From Rhizobium album (GTDB lineage Bacteria; Pseudomonadota; Alphaproteobacteria; Rhizobiales; Rhizobiaceae), in contig NZ_QFBC01000001.1 of assembly GCF_003122325.1 (NCBI RefSeq), positions 496,001 to 560,000 of the forward strand: DNA of 64,000 nucleotides, given 5' to 3'. The position numbers and the translations under genes are program-made. This document shows, piece by piece, positions 17,420-26,465 of this stretch (position 1 is its first letter; the number at the start of each line of letters is the position of its first letter). The notes under the pieces were generated by a model. That model was not told the DNA's origin and did not search any database. It saw nothing but the letters and a program-made list of their open reading frames with translations.

Positions 17420-18088
17420 ATGAGCAAGGACGTCGAAGACACAATCGCAGGACGGATCAGCCGCGTGCTGGCCGACCGCATCGTGCGCGGCGAACTTGCG
17501 CCCGGCGCCCGCCTGCGGCAGGATCACATCGCCGAGGAATTCCAGGCGAGCCATGTGCCGGTGCGCGAGGCATTCCGCCGGCTGGAGGCGCAGGGGCTGG
17601 CGATCAGCGAGCCGCGCCGCGGCGTGCGCGTCGCCTCCTTCGACATCGCCGAGGTGCGCGAAGTGGCGGAAATGCGGGCGGCGCTGGAGGTGCTGGCGCT
17701 GAAACACGCCGCCCGCCACCTCACCCCCGCCATCTTCGACGCTGCCGAAGAGGCGACGCGGGAGGGCGATGCCGCCGCCGACGTGCAGGCCTGGGAAGCG
17801 GCCAACCGTCGCTTCCACCGGCTGATCCTGGCGCCCTGCGCCATGCCGCGCCTGCTGGCCGCCATCGACGACCTGCACGCCGCCAGCGCCCGCTTCCTGT
17901 TTTCCGCCTGGCGTTCGGGCTGGGAAAAACGCACCGACCACGATCACCGCGCCATCCTGTCGGCGCTGCGGCAGGGCCGCACCGACGAGGCCGTCGCCGT
18001 GCTGCAAAAACATGTGCAATGGATCGGCCGCGCCCCGCGCGGCACGCAGGCGGATGACGAATCCGGCGCATTCGCCATCGTCGGGTGA
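17420..18088 (+). CDS. bioR: GntR/FCD regulator, probable biotin repressor BioR
   Basis: A 222-residue regulator with an N-terminal winged helix (about 10-72: RISRVLADRIVRGELAPGARL, then VPVREAFRRLEAQGL) and a C-terminal FCD all-helical domain (about 80-205) with metal-ligand histidines in NRRFHRLI and DHDHRAIL. Alone this would be a generic GntR protein. The link to biotin comes from context: bioY is the next gene and two TTATMKATAA palindromes, the established alphaproteobacterial BioR site, flank the spacer. The ATG is preceded by TAAGGATAG. The name is an inference from these sites. Confidence 0.85.
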   Translation: MSKDVEDTIAGRISRVLADRIVRGELAPGARLRQDHIAEEFQASHVPVREAFRRLEAQGLAISEPRRGVRVASFDIAEVREVAEMRAALEVLALKHAARHLTPAIFDAAEEATREGDAAADVQAWEAANRRFHRLILAPCAMPRLLAAIDDLHAASARFLFSAWRSGWEKRTDHDHRAILSALRQGRTDEAVAVLQKHVQWIGRAPRGTQADDESGAFAIVG

Positions 18089-18101
18089 TTTTTTCCAGGA
18101 A

Positions 18102-18111
18102 TTATAGATAA
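18102..18111. promoter_or_regulatory. BioR box 1 (TTATAGATAA)
   Basis: A perfect match to the BioR consensus TTATMKATAA, 13 bp after the bioR stop codon. It is 333 bp from the second box in front of bioY. Its location downstream of bioR rather than in front of it is unusual. Confidence 0.8.
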
Positions 18112-18162
18112 TTTTTTGCACGGCAGTGTGTGTGCGGTAGGCAGCCGCCAGGCTCCGCCCGT

Positions 18163-18273
18163 CGTCTTCATCCCGGGCTTGTCCCGAGGATCTGCGATTT
18201 CCATTCAAGTATTTGATAAAAATGGATAATATTTGACGTTCTTCGATCTTTGGGACAGGACGGAGGATGACGT
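18163..18273. repeat. Imperfect long inverted repeat (intergenic palindrome remnant)
   Basis: The left arm around 18163-18192 (CGTCTTCATCCCGGGC, then TTGTCCCGAGGATC) pairs with the right arm around 18244-18273 (GATCTTTGGGACAGG, then ACGGAGGATGACG). This form, ending in GTCATCC/GGATGAC, is a frequent intergenic palindrome in alphaproteobacteria. The two arms are separated by about 50 AT-richer bases, so the element looks decayed or invaded. It fills much of the bioR-bioY gap. Confidence 0.55.
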
Positions 18274-18434
18274 CGCGAGGGTGGAAAGGTGCGGACAGCG
18301 TCGAATCGTCGTCTTCCTGCGCCCGGATTTTATGTGGAGTTTAGCACTGTTGCAGGCAGGTTCCCTGCCGTCTCGCGCAAATCCCGCTTGCGCATGTGAA
18401 AAATATCTCTCATGAAATAGATGGAATTTTAAAA

Positions 18435-18444
18435 TTATCTATAA
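18435..18444. promoter_or_regulatory. BioR box 2 (TTATCTATAA) in front of bioY
   Basis: A perfect TTATMKATAA palindrome ending 19 bp before the bioY ATG and 6 bp before its GAGGAG ribosome site, within the expected transcription start region. Binding of the repressor here would block bioY transcription when biotin is plentiful. Confidence 0.92.
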
Positions 18445-18463
18445 TTTGAAGAGGAGTAGAAAC

Positions 18464-19054
18464 ATGCACCTGTCAAACCCATCCGGCCCCCTGTCTGTCG
18501 ATCCCTTGAATCTCGCAAGCCGCCCGCTGGCGGTGAAGTTTGCCTTCGTCTTCGCCGGCACGCTCGTGCTGGCGCTGGCCTCGCAGATCGCCGTGCCGAT
18601 GGTGCCGGTGCCGATCACCATGCAGACGTTCGCGGTGACCATGATCGGTGCGCTCTACGGCTGGCGGCAGGGTGCGCTCACCGTGCTGGCCTGGTTGGGC
18701 GAGGCGATGCTCGGCGCCCCCGTACTGGCCGGCGGCGCCGGCGGCCTCGCGCCTTTCGCCGGTCCGACGGCCGGTTATCTCGTCTCCTTCCCGCTGGTCG
18801 CGGCCCTGGCCGGTCTTCTTGCGGAGCGCGGCTGGACGGGCAACCGGGTGATCCGCAGCTTTGCGGCGCATCTCCTCGCCAACCTGCTGTGCCTGGTGCT
18901 CGGCGGCCTTTACCTCGCGGCCCTTATCGGTGCCGAAAAGGCCTGGCTGCTCGGCGTCGCCCCGTTCGTGCTCGGCGCGGTGCTCAAGTCTGCGCTCGCA
19001 GCCGCCGTGCTGAAGGCGATGCGCCGTTTCGGTGATCGGGCCCGACTCGGCTGA
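18464..19054 (+). CDS. bioY: BioY biotin transporter (S component)
   Basis: A 196-residue integral membrane protein, the biotin-binding S component of ECF-type transport. About six helices are visible; AVPMVPVPITMQTFAVTMIGALYGWRQG is the diagnostic BioY segment, and the later glycine-rich loop LGAPVLAGGAGGLAPFAGPTAGYL is also typical. The ATG at 18464 follows GAGGAG. No bioM or bioN (energising module) is adjacent, so it either works as a solitary BioY or borrows a module encoded elsewhere. BioR box 2 sits in its promoter. Confidence 0.96.
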   Translation: MHLSNPSGPLSVDPLNLASRPLAVKFAFVFAGTLVLALASQIAVPMVPVPITMQTFAVTMIGALYGWRQGALTVLAWLGEAMLGAPVLAGGAGGLAPFAGPTAGYLVSFPLVAALAGLLAERGWTGNRVIRSFAAHLLANLLCLVLGGLYLAALIGAEKAWLLGVAPFVLGAVLKSALAAAVLKAMRRFGDRARLG

Positions 19055-19102
19055 CTGTCCGACTGCGCGCCCGTCATCTGCTCGGGCATGCTGACCTCTA
19101 TC

Positions 19103-19129
19103 GGTGAAGGCCATGCACGGGCCTTCACC
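19103..19129. terminator. Hairpin after bioY
   Basis: GGTGAAGGCC (19103-19112) pairs perfectly with GGCCTTCACC (19120-19129). The T run after it is weak (GTTAATTAT), so termination may be only moderate. It separates bioY from the convergent ArsR gene. Confidence 0.7.
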
Positions 19130-19170
19130 GTTAATTATCGTCGCCGGTCCGGACGATATCTGCGCTCCGC

Positions 19171-19866
19171 TCAGGCCGCCTGCGCCAGCGGGAACAGCGC
19201 CAGGAATTGCCGCTCCCCTTCCGGGCTGAAAGCGATGGCGCGGCTCTCGGCGCTTCGCCTTGCCCAGCCGCGCTCGATGAAACCGTAAAGCAGCGCCTTG
19301 CCGAGCGTGCCGGCCAAGTGGGCGCGGCGTTCGCTCCAGTCGAGGCAGGAGCGGCACAGCGGCCGGCGCGAGGAGCGCTTGAGCTGCCTGGCATCGATGC
19401 CGAAGGCGGCGAGCCGCTCTTCCCCCGCCGCCGTCAGCACCAGACGATCATCTGCCGCATCGATGGCGCCGCCGGCGACCAGGCTGTCGAGCATGCGCAC
19501 GCCAAAATCGCCGGCGAGGTGGTCGTAGCAAATGCGCGCCTTGCGCAAGGCGGGTTCCTTCGGCCCGGCGCGATGGCGCAGGTGCCCGCGGTCGGCGGCA
19601 AAACCCATCAGGCTTTCGATCAACCGTCCGACCCCGGCATCCGCCAGCGTGAAATAGCGATGCCGGCCCTGCTTCCGCTGGGCGATGAAGCCGCCGGCTT
19701 CCAGCTTGGCGAGATGCGAACTCGCCGTCTGCAGCGTGATGCCCGCCGCCCCGGCAAGCTCGGTCGCGGTCAGCGCCTGTCCGCTCATCAGGGCGGTCAG
19801 CATGTTGGCGCGGGCGGGATCGCCGATGAGTGCGCCGATCTGGGCGATGTCAGGTCCTTCTTTCAT
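19171..19866 (-). CDS. ArsR family transcriptional regulator
   Basis: A 231-residue regulator with a winged-helix DNA-binding domain in the first 90 residues (IGDPARANMLTALMSGQALTATELAGAAGITLQTASSHLAKLEAGGF) and a longer C-terminal region with four late cysteine/histidine candidates including RRPLCRSCLDWSERR, which could bind metal or be redox-active. It is about twice the length of simple metal-sensing ArsR proteins. It diverges from a NIPSNAP/ABM pair across 74 bp containing a short inverted repeat (CTTCG-N8-CGAAG at 19868-19885), and probably regulates that pair and itself. Confidence 0.9.
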   Translation of the reverse strand: MKEGPDIAQIGALIGDPARANMLTALMSGQALTATELAGAAGITLQTASSHLAKLEAGGFIAQRKQGRHRYFTLADAGVGRLIESLMGFAADRGHLRHRAGPKEPALRKARICYDHLAGDFGVRMLDSLVAGGAIDAADDRLVLTAAGEERLAAFGIDARQLKRSSRRPLCRSCLDWSERRAHLAGTLGKALLYGFIERGWARRSAESRAIAFSPEGERQFLALFPLAQAA

Positions 19867-19867
19867 A

Positions 19868-19885
19868 CTTCGATCGTAACCGAAG
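19868..19885. promoter_or_regulatory. Candidate ArsR operator
   Basis: Inverted repeat CTTCG-N8-CGAAG lies immediately next to the ArsR start codon in the divergent intergenic region. The arms are only 5 bp, so this is a weak call. Confidence 0.35.
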
Positions 19886-19940
19886 CATCGGCGACGTGCA
19901 ACATGGCATAAGCAGGCATCGTTCCATCAAGGAGACATGC

Positions 19941-20270
19941 ATGATCACCTGTTTCATCCGCTACGAGATCGACCCTTTCAAACGCGAGGCCTTTTGCGAC
20001 TATGCCCGCAACTGGGGCCAGGCGATCCCGCGCTGCGGCGCCGGCCTGGTCGGCTATTTCGCCCCGCACGAAGGTTCGGCAACCACGGCCTACGGCGTCT
20101 ACGCCATCGAAAGCCTTGCCGCCTACGAGGCCTATCGCGCCCGGCTGGCCGCCGACCCGCTGGGGAAGGAAAACTACGATTTTGCCCGGCGCGAACGTTT
20201 CATCCTGAAGGAGGATCGCATCTTCCTGCGCAACGTATCCCTGCCGCACGCGGAAAGGACGATGCCATGA
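19941..20270 (+). CDS. NIPSNAP family protein
   Basis: A 109-residue single-domain NIPSNAP protein (ITCFIRYEIDPFKREAFCDYARNWGQAIPRCGAGLVGYFAPHEG), a dimeric alpha/beta barrel fold without a clear general function. The ATG at 19941 follows CAAGGAGACATGC. Its stop overlaps the start of the next gene by 4 nt (ATGA), so the two barrel proteins are coupled and may form a heteromer or act in sequence. Probably controlled by the divergent ArsR protein. Confidence 0.9.
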   Translation: MITCFIRYEIDPFKREAFCDYARNWGQAIPRCGAGLVGYFAPHEGSATTAYGVYAIESLAAYEAYRARLAADPLGKENYDFARRERFILKEDRIFLRNVSLPHAERTMP

Positions 20271-20623
20271 TCGCCGTGATCTTCGAAGTGACGCCGGCGG
20301 ACGACCGCCGTTCCACCTACCTGCAGATGGCCGCAGCGCTCTGGCCGGAACTCGAAAAGATGGACGGTTTCCTCTCCGTCGAGCGGTTCGAAAGCCTGTC
20401 GAAGCCCGGCAAGCTGCTCTCCCTGTCCTTCTGGCGCGATGAGACGGCGATCCGCCAGTGGCGCAACACCGCCGAACACCGTGCCGCCCAGCATGCCGGG
20501 CGCAACGGCGTCTTCGCCGGATACCGCCTGCGCATCGCCGGCGTGCTGCGCGACTACGGGCTTGAAGAACGCGACGGGGCGCCGGACGATAGCCGCCAGT
20601 TTCACGCTGCTGCCGAGGCGTGA
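20267..20623 (+). CDS. Antibiotic biosynthesis monooxygenase (ABM) domain protein
   Basis: A 118-residue ABM-type alpha/beta barrel (MIAVIFEVTPADDRRSTYLQMAAALWPELEKMDGFLSVERFES, then LLSLSFWRDETAIRQWRN). Family members include small quinone or heme monooxygenases; here the substrate is unknown. It begins inside the stop codon of the NIPSNAP gene. A REP-like palindrome follows at 20675. Confidence 0.9.
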   Translation: MIAVIFEVTPADDRRSTYLQMAAALWPELEKMDGFLSVERFESLSKPGKLLSLSFWRDETAIRQWRNTAEHRAAQHAGRNGVFAGYRLRIAGVLRDYGLEERDGAPDDSRQFHAAAEA

Positions 20624-20674
20624 ACGGGGAGGTCGCATGCCCGGCAGCGATTGGATAGAGGCCGGTGCAGCTAT

Positions 20675-20705
20675 TTCCCCTTCTCCCGGTGGGGAGAAGA
20701 GGCAT
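20675..20705. repeat. REP-like palindromic element
   Basis: CCCCTTCTCCCGGTGGGGAG followed by AAGAGG forms a small hairpin of the same family as the other intergenic copies here. It lies between the convergent ABM and von Willebrand A genes. Confidence 0.65.
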
Positions 20706-20761
20706 GTGGCCCGCTCGTTCTTTCTTTCTGGACCGAATGTTTACAGGGGCGGCCCAGGCGC

Positions 20762-22426
20762 CTATTCCACCGTCACCTCGGCCCTCTCGCCGGCCTTCAC
20801 TGTCACGGGCTTTTCCTTCGGGGCGACGTCGCCCTCGTAGGTCACCCGCACGATGTAGTCGCCGGGCGGCACCGTGTCCTGGAATTGCCTGTCGAAGCTG
20901 TAGGTGATTTCTTTCTGGTTGCCCTGGATATCCTTCTTGGCTTCCAGCACGACGACCTTGTAGGCATTCGGCGCGGTGATCGCCACGACGCCGCCGTTGA
21001 TGTTGACCAACACGTCCTTGCGTTCGCCGGCGCCGATCGAGAAGGGCGTTTCGCCGCTCGCCTTGCCGAGCGTCGCCTTCAGGATGAACTCGCCGGTGGG
21101 CACGTCCAGCTTGGTGCCGTTGCCGTAAGTGTAGCCGAAAGATTTGCGGCTGCCGTCGATGCTCTTGGTGGCCGACAGGACTTCGAAGAACAGGTCGTTG
21201 GATTCGACGTCCGGTCCGCCCTCGGCATAGATGGCCTTGTTGTCGATGATGCCGGAGCCGATGATCAGCTCCTTGGTCAGCGTTTCGCCCGCCTTGACCG
21301 TCAGTGTTTCCTCGATCGCGGACGGTCCGATCGTCGCCTTGATATTCGCCGTGCCGGCGGAAATATAGACGGTCTTCTGGCCGTATTCTGTTGTAGTGTA
21401 AGGACCGAACTTCATCTCGATGACGGCGTTGCTGTCCGCCTCGCCGTCGGCCGAGCGTTTCGGCACCAGCGTGACGGTGGCGGCATCGAAATTCACGAAG
21501 GGCTTGGCGACCTCGCCCTCCTTCACCTCGAACGGCACCCGCTGCACGATCAGGCTGCGCAAGGTCGCCTCGCCGATATATTTGCCCGGCGGGATGGTGA
21601 CGGAATAATGCGCCTTGTAGGTCAGGTCGACATAGTCGCCGGCCGGTTGGCCGTCCGCCCCGGCGGGGAAGAGTTTCCATTGCACGTCGTTGTTGTCGCC
21701 AAGCGAAGGACCGCCTTCGGAAAGCACCGCATCCGGCTCGACGTTGAAGGCGGGGGCCACCGCCTGCTCTTCCGGCACCGGCTGCGGCTCTTCGCTTGCC
21801 TGCCGCGGCGCCTCGATGACGGTTTCCTTGAGGGCTGCCACCAGCTGCGGCGCATCGGCGGCCTCGAAATATTTGCCGCCGGTGTTTTCGGCCAGGCACG
21901 CCACCTGCTTTCCTTCCTCCGGCGTCAGGCCGAAACCGACGACATGGGCGGTAAAATCGACACCCTGCTTTTCCAGCTGGCTCGCGAGCGCGCAAGGATC
22001 GGCTTCGCAGGTTTCCAGCCCGTCGGTGACGAGGATGACGGTCGCCTTCTCCTCGGTGTATTTCAGCGCTTCCGCCGCCTGCTGCACGGCGGCGCTGAGC
22101 GGCGTCTTGCCCTTCGGGTTGATGCCGTCGACGAAGGCGGCGATCTTGTCGGCATTGCCCACGCCCGGCGGCACGGCGAGCTCGATGTCGCTGCAGGAGC
22201 CTTTTTCGCGGTGGCCGTAGACCATCAGGCCGAGTGGATTGTCGGCGGGCATCGACTGCAACACCTGGTGCAGCGTTTCGCGTGCGATCGACATTTTCGT
22301 CTTGCCGCCGATCTGGCCCCACATCGAGCCGGAGGCATCGAGCACGATGATCGACTGCTCGGCCGCGATTGCGGGTCGGAAGAGGATGGAGAGACAAAGA
22401 AGCACTGCCATGACGAAAAATCGCAC
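20762..22426 (-). CDS. Secreted von Willebrand factor A protein with C-terminal beta-repeats
   Basis: A 554-residue exported protein. From the GTG at 22426 (ribosome site GAGGAA six bases away) it starts with a clean signal peptide ending RPAIAA; in-frame ATGs at 22441 and 22468 are possible starts but place the ribosome site inside the gene. The VWA domain (about 23-190) has the metal site DASGSMWG, the middle threonine in GKTPLS, and VTDGLETC. After a proline/glutamate-rich linker come three or four roughly 100-residue beta units, each with a P-x-G-x-Y turn and a (V/I)KAGE-like strand end. A role in envelope adhesion or complex assembly is plausible but unproven. Confidence 0.85.
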   Translation of the reverse strand: MRFFVMAVLLCLSILFRPAIAAEQSIIVLDASGSMWGQIGGKTKMSIARETLHQVLQSMPADNPLGLMVYGHREKGSCSDIELAVPPGVGNADKIAAFVDGINPKGKTPLSAAVQQAAEALKYTEEKATVILVTDGLETCEADPCALASQLEKQGVDFTAHVVGFGLTPEEGKQVACLAENTGGKYFEAADAPQLVAALKETVIEAPRQASEEPQPVPEEQAVAPAFNVEPDAVLSEGGPSLGDNNDVQWKLFPAGADGQPAGDYVDLTYKAHYSVTIPPGKYIGEATLRSLIVQRVPFEVKEGEVAKPFVNFDAATVTLVPKRSADGEADSNAVIEMKFGPYTTTEYGQKTVYISAGTANIKATIGPSAIEETLTVKAGETLTKELIIGSGIIDNKAIYAEGGPDVESNDLFFEVLSATKSIDGSRKSFGYTYGNGTKLDVPTGEFILKATLGKASGETPFSIGAGERKDVLVNINGGVVAITAPNAYKVVVLEAKKDIQGNQKEITYSFDRQFQDTVPPGDYIVRVTYEGDVAPKEKPVTVKAGERAEVTVE

Positions 22427-22586
22427 CGGAATTTCCTCCATCGGTCGGTTCTGCGTGTAGGTTTGCATGGCGCTTGCCGCGGTGCAAGCGCCATGCCGGA
22501 GCGACGGCGGCCTGAGGACCGCGCTTTCCCATTAACGCACGAGCCCCATGAATTATTTTGGCATTTACCGTTCCGCTTCAGCTTTT

Positions 22587-22608
22587 GGTAACCAACTTCG
22601 GTAACCAT
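22587..22608 (+). promoter_or_regulatory. Direct repeat GGTAACC in front of ccrM
   Basis: GGTAACC occurs at 22587-22593 and again at 22600-22606, a 13-bp period. The second copy reads GTAACCAT, one base from the CtrA site TTAACCAT. It lies 43-64 bp upstream of the ccrM start, where a cell-cycle regulator would be expected to act. The identity of the binding protein is inference. Confidence 0.4.
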
Positions 22609-22632
22609 AAGGGCGTTATCAGTTCTGCGTAA

Positions 22633-23781
<1,149 letters not shown>

Positions 23782-23847
23782 TCCACCCAGTCGCCAGTTC
23801 CTCTACGGCTTTCCGGTTTTTGTACCTTCAGTCCCGGAAAGTTGCTT

Positions 23848-23884
23848 GGCGCCCAGGGAAGAGAAGCCCTGGGCGCCATTTTTT
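23848..23884 (+). terminator. Rho-independent terminator after ccrM
   Basis: GGCGCCCAGGG (23848-23858) pairs perfectly with CCCTGGGCGCC (23867-23877), followed by ATTTTTTG. It isolates ccrM from the next gene. Confidence 0.95.
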
Positions 23885-23977
23885 GCCCGCGCGCAGGCCA
23901 TGCCAACAGCCCCGGTTAAGTCCAGCCTGAGGCAAGACAATGCCGCTAGACCGTGCCCGAAGACGAGGGCAATCCCA

Positions 23978-25828
23978 ATGGCGGCACTGCTGGACAAGGC
24001 AAAGCAGCAATATAATCGCGGCGACTATAAAATCGCACTCGCGACGCTGCGCCGTCTGATCCAGCAGGACCGGCGCAATGCCGACGCCCATATCCTCACC
24101 GCGACGATCCACGAACAGCAGGACAACCGCGAACTGGCCGCGGATTTTTACGCCAGCGCCATGCCGCTCACTGCCAATCTGAAGCGTGAGGTCGGTTTTC
24201 GCGCCGCGTCGCATTACCTGGCGAGCGGCCGCAGCGACCGGGCCTTCTCGGTCCTCCTCACCCTGCACGGCTTCTTTCCCGACGATCCTGCCGTCAACCA
24301 CAGCATCTGCTCGATCCTGCGCGAGGCCAGTCGTTACCACGAGGCGGCACCCTTTGCTGTCAAGCTCGTCAGCGTCGGCAACGGCTTCGAAAACGCCCTC
24401 AATGCCGGCATCGTTCTTTCCGGGCTCGGCCGCTCCGAGGAGGCCTATCCGGTGCTGCTGAAAGCGCAAAAGGAGCGGCCAGACGAGCGTCTGGCCGTCA
24501 GCGAACTGTTCTGGTGCGCCAGCAATCTCTGCGATTTCCCCGTCGCCGACGCCATGCAAGCCAAGCTTGAAGCCGCCTATGCCGTCGAAGGCGATAAAGC
24601 TGACATCCGTGAAAATGCCTTCTGTGCACTGACCTGGTCGGCGAACGAGGCCTATCACCTTGCTGTTGCCCGCCGCACGGCGGAGGTTATGTTCCCGCAG
24701 GTCGCAGCCCGCAAGGCCGGGCTGCCTGACGTGCGCGGCCGCCCGATCCGTATCGGTTACCTCTCCTGCGATTTCTTCGATCACGCGACGATGGCATTGT
24801 TTGCCGGCGTGTTGGAAACTCACGACCGCAGCCGTTTCGAGATCCATGGCTTCTGCCACACGCCGGAAAAAGCGCGGCAGGGCGTCATGCGAGAGCGCTT
24901 CCTGAAAAGCGTGGACCGCTACACGGATATTCTCGATCTCACCGACGATCAGGCCGCCGAGGCGATCGCCAAGAGCAATATCGATATTCTCATCGATCTG
25001 AAGGGGTTCACCCAGGGCAACAGGCTCGGTATCTTCTGCCGTCGTCCGGCACCCGTTCAGGTCACCTATCTCGGTTTTCCCGGCAGTGTTGCCGGTGTCG
25101 GCATCGACTACGCCCTGACGGACAGCGTTGTGACGCCCGAAACGAGTGTGCCCTATTATGCGGAAAGCCTGCTGCGGCTTCCGGCGAGCTATCAATGCAA
25201 CGATGCCAGCCGGGAAGCTGTGGTTCGCAGCGGCGATCGTGCCGGCCACGGACTGCCGGATGGTGTCGTGGTTTTCTGCTCCTTCAACCAGGCGCAAAAA
25301 ATCCGCAGCGCCGTCTTTGCCGCCTGGATGCGCATCCTCTCAGCCGTCGAGGGTTCGGTTCTCTGGTTGGTCGATCATCCGGCGCCGGTGCGCGAAAACC
25401 TGCGCGCAGCGGCAAGGACGGCCGGCGTCGATCCGGATCGTCTCGTCTTCGCCCGGCAGAAACCGCTGACCGAACATTTGCGCCGCGTTGCCGAAGCCGA
25501 TATCGCGCTGGATACCGCACCCTACAACGGCCATACCACGACATCAGACGCGCTCTGGGCCGGTGTTCCCGTGATCACCTGGAAGGGCACGAGTTTTGCC
25601 GGTCGTGTCAGCGAAAGCCTGCTTTCCGCTGTCGGATTGCCGGAACTGGTGGCTGAAGATTTGAACGGTTTCGTCCGCCTGGCGGTCGAACTGGCGCAGG
25701 ACGGGAATCGCCGTTTCCGCCTGCGCCAGACCCTCATCGAAGTCCGCTCGACTGCTCCGCTGTTCGATACGGTCGCGCTGACGCGAGCAATCGAGGCGCA
25801 TTTCGAAACGATTGTTCGCGATAGCTAG
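23978..25828 (+). CDS. TPR plus SPINDLY-type (GT41) glycosyltransferase
   Basis: A 616-residue protein. About the first 200 residues are tetratricopeptide-like helices (KQQYNRGDYKIALATLRRLIQQD and repeats); from about 250 the sequence matches the O-GlcNAc-transferase catalytic region: RIGYLSCDFFDHATM, DILIDLKGFTQGNR, APVQVTYLGFPGSVAG, YALTDSVVTPE, FCSFNQAQKI, and LDTAPYNGHTTTSDALWAGVPVITWKG. Bacterial members glycosylate proteins or sugars, often with no known target. It stands alone, without other surface-sugar genes beside it. The start at 23978 follows GACGAGGG; the upstream ATG at 23900 is less likely. Confidence 0.92.
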   Translation: MAALLDKAKQQYNRGDYKIALATLRRLIQQDRRNADAHILTATIHEQQDNRELAADFYASAMPLTANLKREVGFRAASHYLASGRSDRAFSVLLTLHGFFPDDPAVNHSICSILREASRYHEAAPFAVKLVSVGNGFENALNAGIVLSGLGRSEEAYPVLLKAQKERPDERLAVSELFWCASNLCDFPVADAMQAKLEAAYAVEGDKADIRENAFCALTWSANEAYHLAVARRTAEVMFPQVAARKAGLPDVRGRPIRIGYLSCDFFDHATMALFAGVLETHDRSRFEIHGFCHTPEKARQGVMRERFLKSVDRYTDILDLTDDQAAEAIAKSNIDILIDLKGFTQGNRLGIFCRRPAPVQVTYLGFPGSVAGVGIDYALTDSVVTPETSVPYYAESLLRLPASYQCNDASREAVVRSGDRAGHGLPDGVVVFCSFNQAQKIRSAVFAAWMRILSAVEGSVLWLVDHPAPVRENLRAAARTAGVDPDRLVFARQKPLTEHLRRVAEADIALDTAPYNGHTTTSDALWAGVPVITWKGTSFAGRVSESLLSAVGLPELVAEDLNGFVRLAVELAQDGNRRFRLRQTLIEVRSTAPLFDTVALTRAIEAHFETIVRDS

Positions 25829-25844
25829 AGTTTTCCGACTCCCG

Positions 25845-26462
25845 TCAAGCTTCGATGCCGTACCGGTGCAGATCCTCTTTAAGCCTATCGGCGCCGGTGA
25901 AATGGATCGCCGCACCCCAGCCGGCGTCCCTGGCGCCGGAGACGTTGACCGCCGTATCGTCGATGAACAGCGTCGCATCGGGATCGAGCCCGAAAGTGTC
26001 CGCATGTCGGTGGTAGATCGCCGCATCCGGCTTGATCAGGCCGATATCGCCCGACACCGTCACGCCGCGCGGCCGGTTGAGAAAGGCAAAACGCTGCTGC
26101 GCCTCGCGGAACGTGTCTGAGGCGAAATTGGTGAGCATGGTCACGTCGCGGCCCTCGTCGATCAACCGTTCCATGATCGCGACGCTGCCGTCGTAGGGAT
26201 GCGGCACCATTTCGTGCCAATGCTTGCGGAAGGCGCGGATATGCTCCTCGCGCCCGGGATGGTCGGCGATCAGCAGCGCCTCGGCGTCATCCCAGTTGCG
26301 GCCGCGGTCCTGCTCGATGTTCCAGTCGTGGGTGCAGACATTGGCGAAGAACCAGGCGCGTTCGGCATCGTCGGGGATCAGTCGCCGGTAGGGCAGGCTG
26401 GGATCGTAGTGGATCAGCACCTTGCCGATGTCGAACACGATGTGGCGAATTTCCGATGCCAT
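25845..26462 (-). CDS. HAD-superfamily hydrolase, subfamily IA
   Basis: A 205-residue HAD protein with FDIGKVLIHYDP (motif I; the second aspartate of DxD is replaced by G-K as in the YihX-type phosphatases), LTNFA (II), LIKPDAAIY (III) and FIDDTAVNV (IV). Substrates of this branch are small sugar phosphates such as alpha-glucose-1-phosphate. It lies 3 bp from the mutY stop on the same strand and is probably co-transcribed. Confidence 0.88.
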   Translation of the reverse strand: MASEIRHIVFDIGKVLIHYDPSLPYRRLIPDDAERAWFFANVCTHDWNIEQDRGRNWDDAEALLIADHPGREEHIRAFRKHWHEMVPHPYDGSVAIMERLIDEGRDVTMLTNFASDTFREAQQRFAFLNRPRGVTVSGDIGLIKPDAAIYHRHADTFGLDPDATLFIDDTAVNVSGARDAGWGAAIHFTGADRLKEDLHRYGIEA

Positions 26463-26465
26463 GGC

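Noticed and set aside
17273-18208. Minus-strand frame crossing bioR and BioR box 1, which might have explained the first box.
   Set aside because: It is antisense to the GntR gene and has no domain or ribosome site.
20651-22591. 646-codon plus-strand frame over the VWA gene.
   Set aside because: The minus strand encodes a signal peptide and a VWA domain; the plus frame has no recognisable domain.
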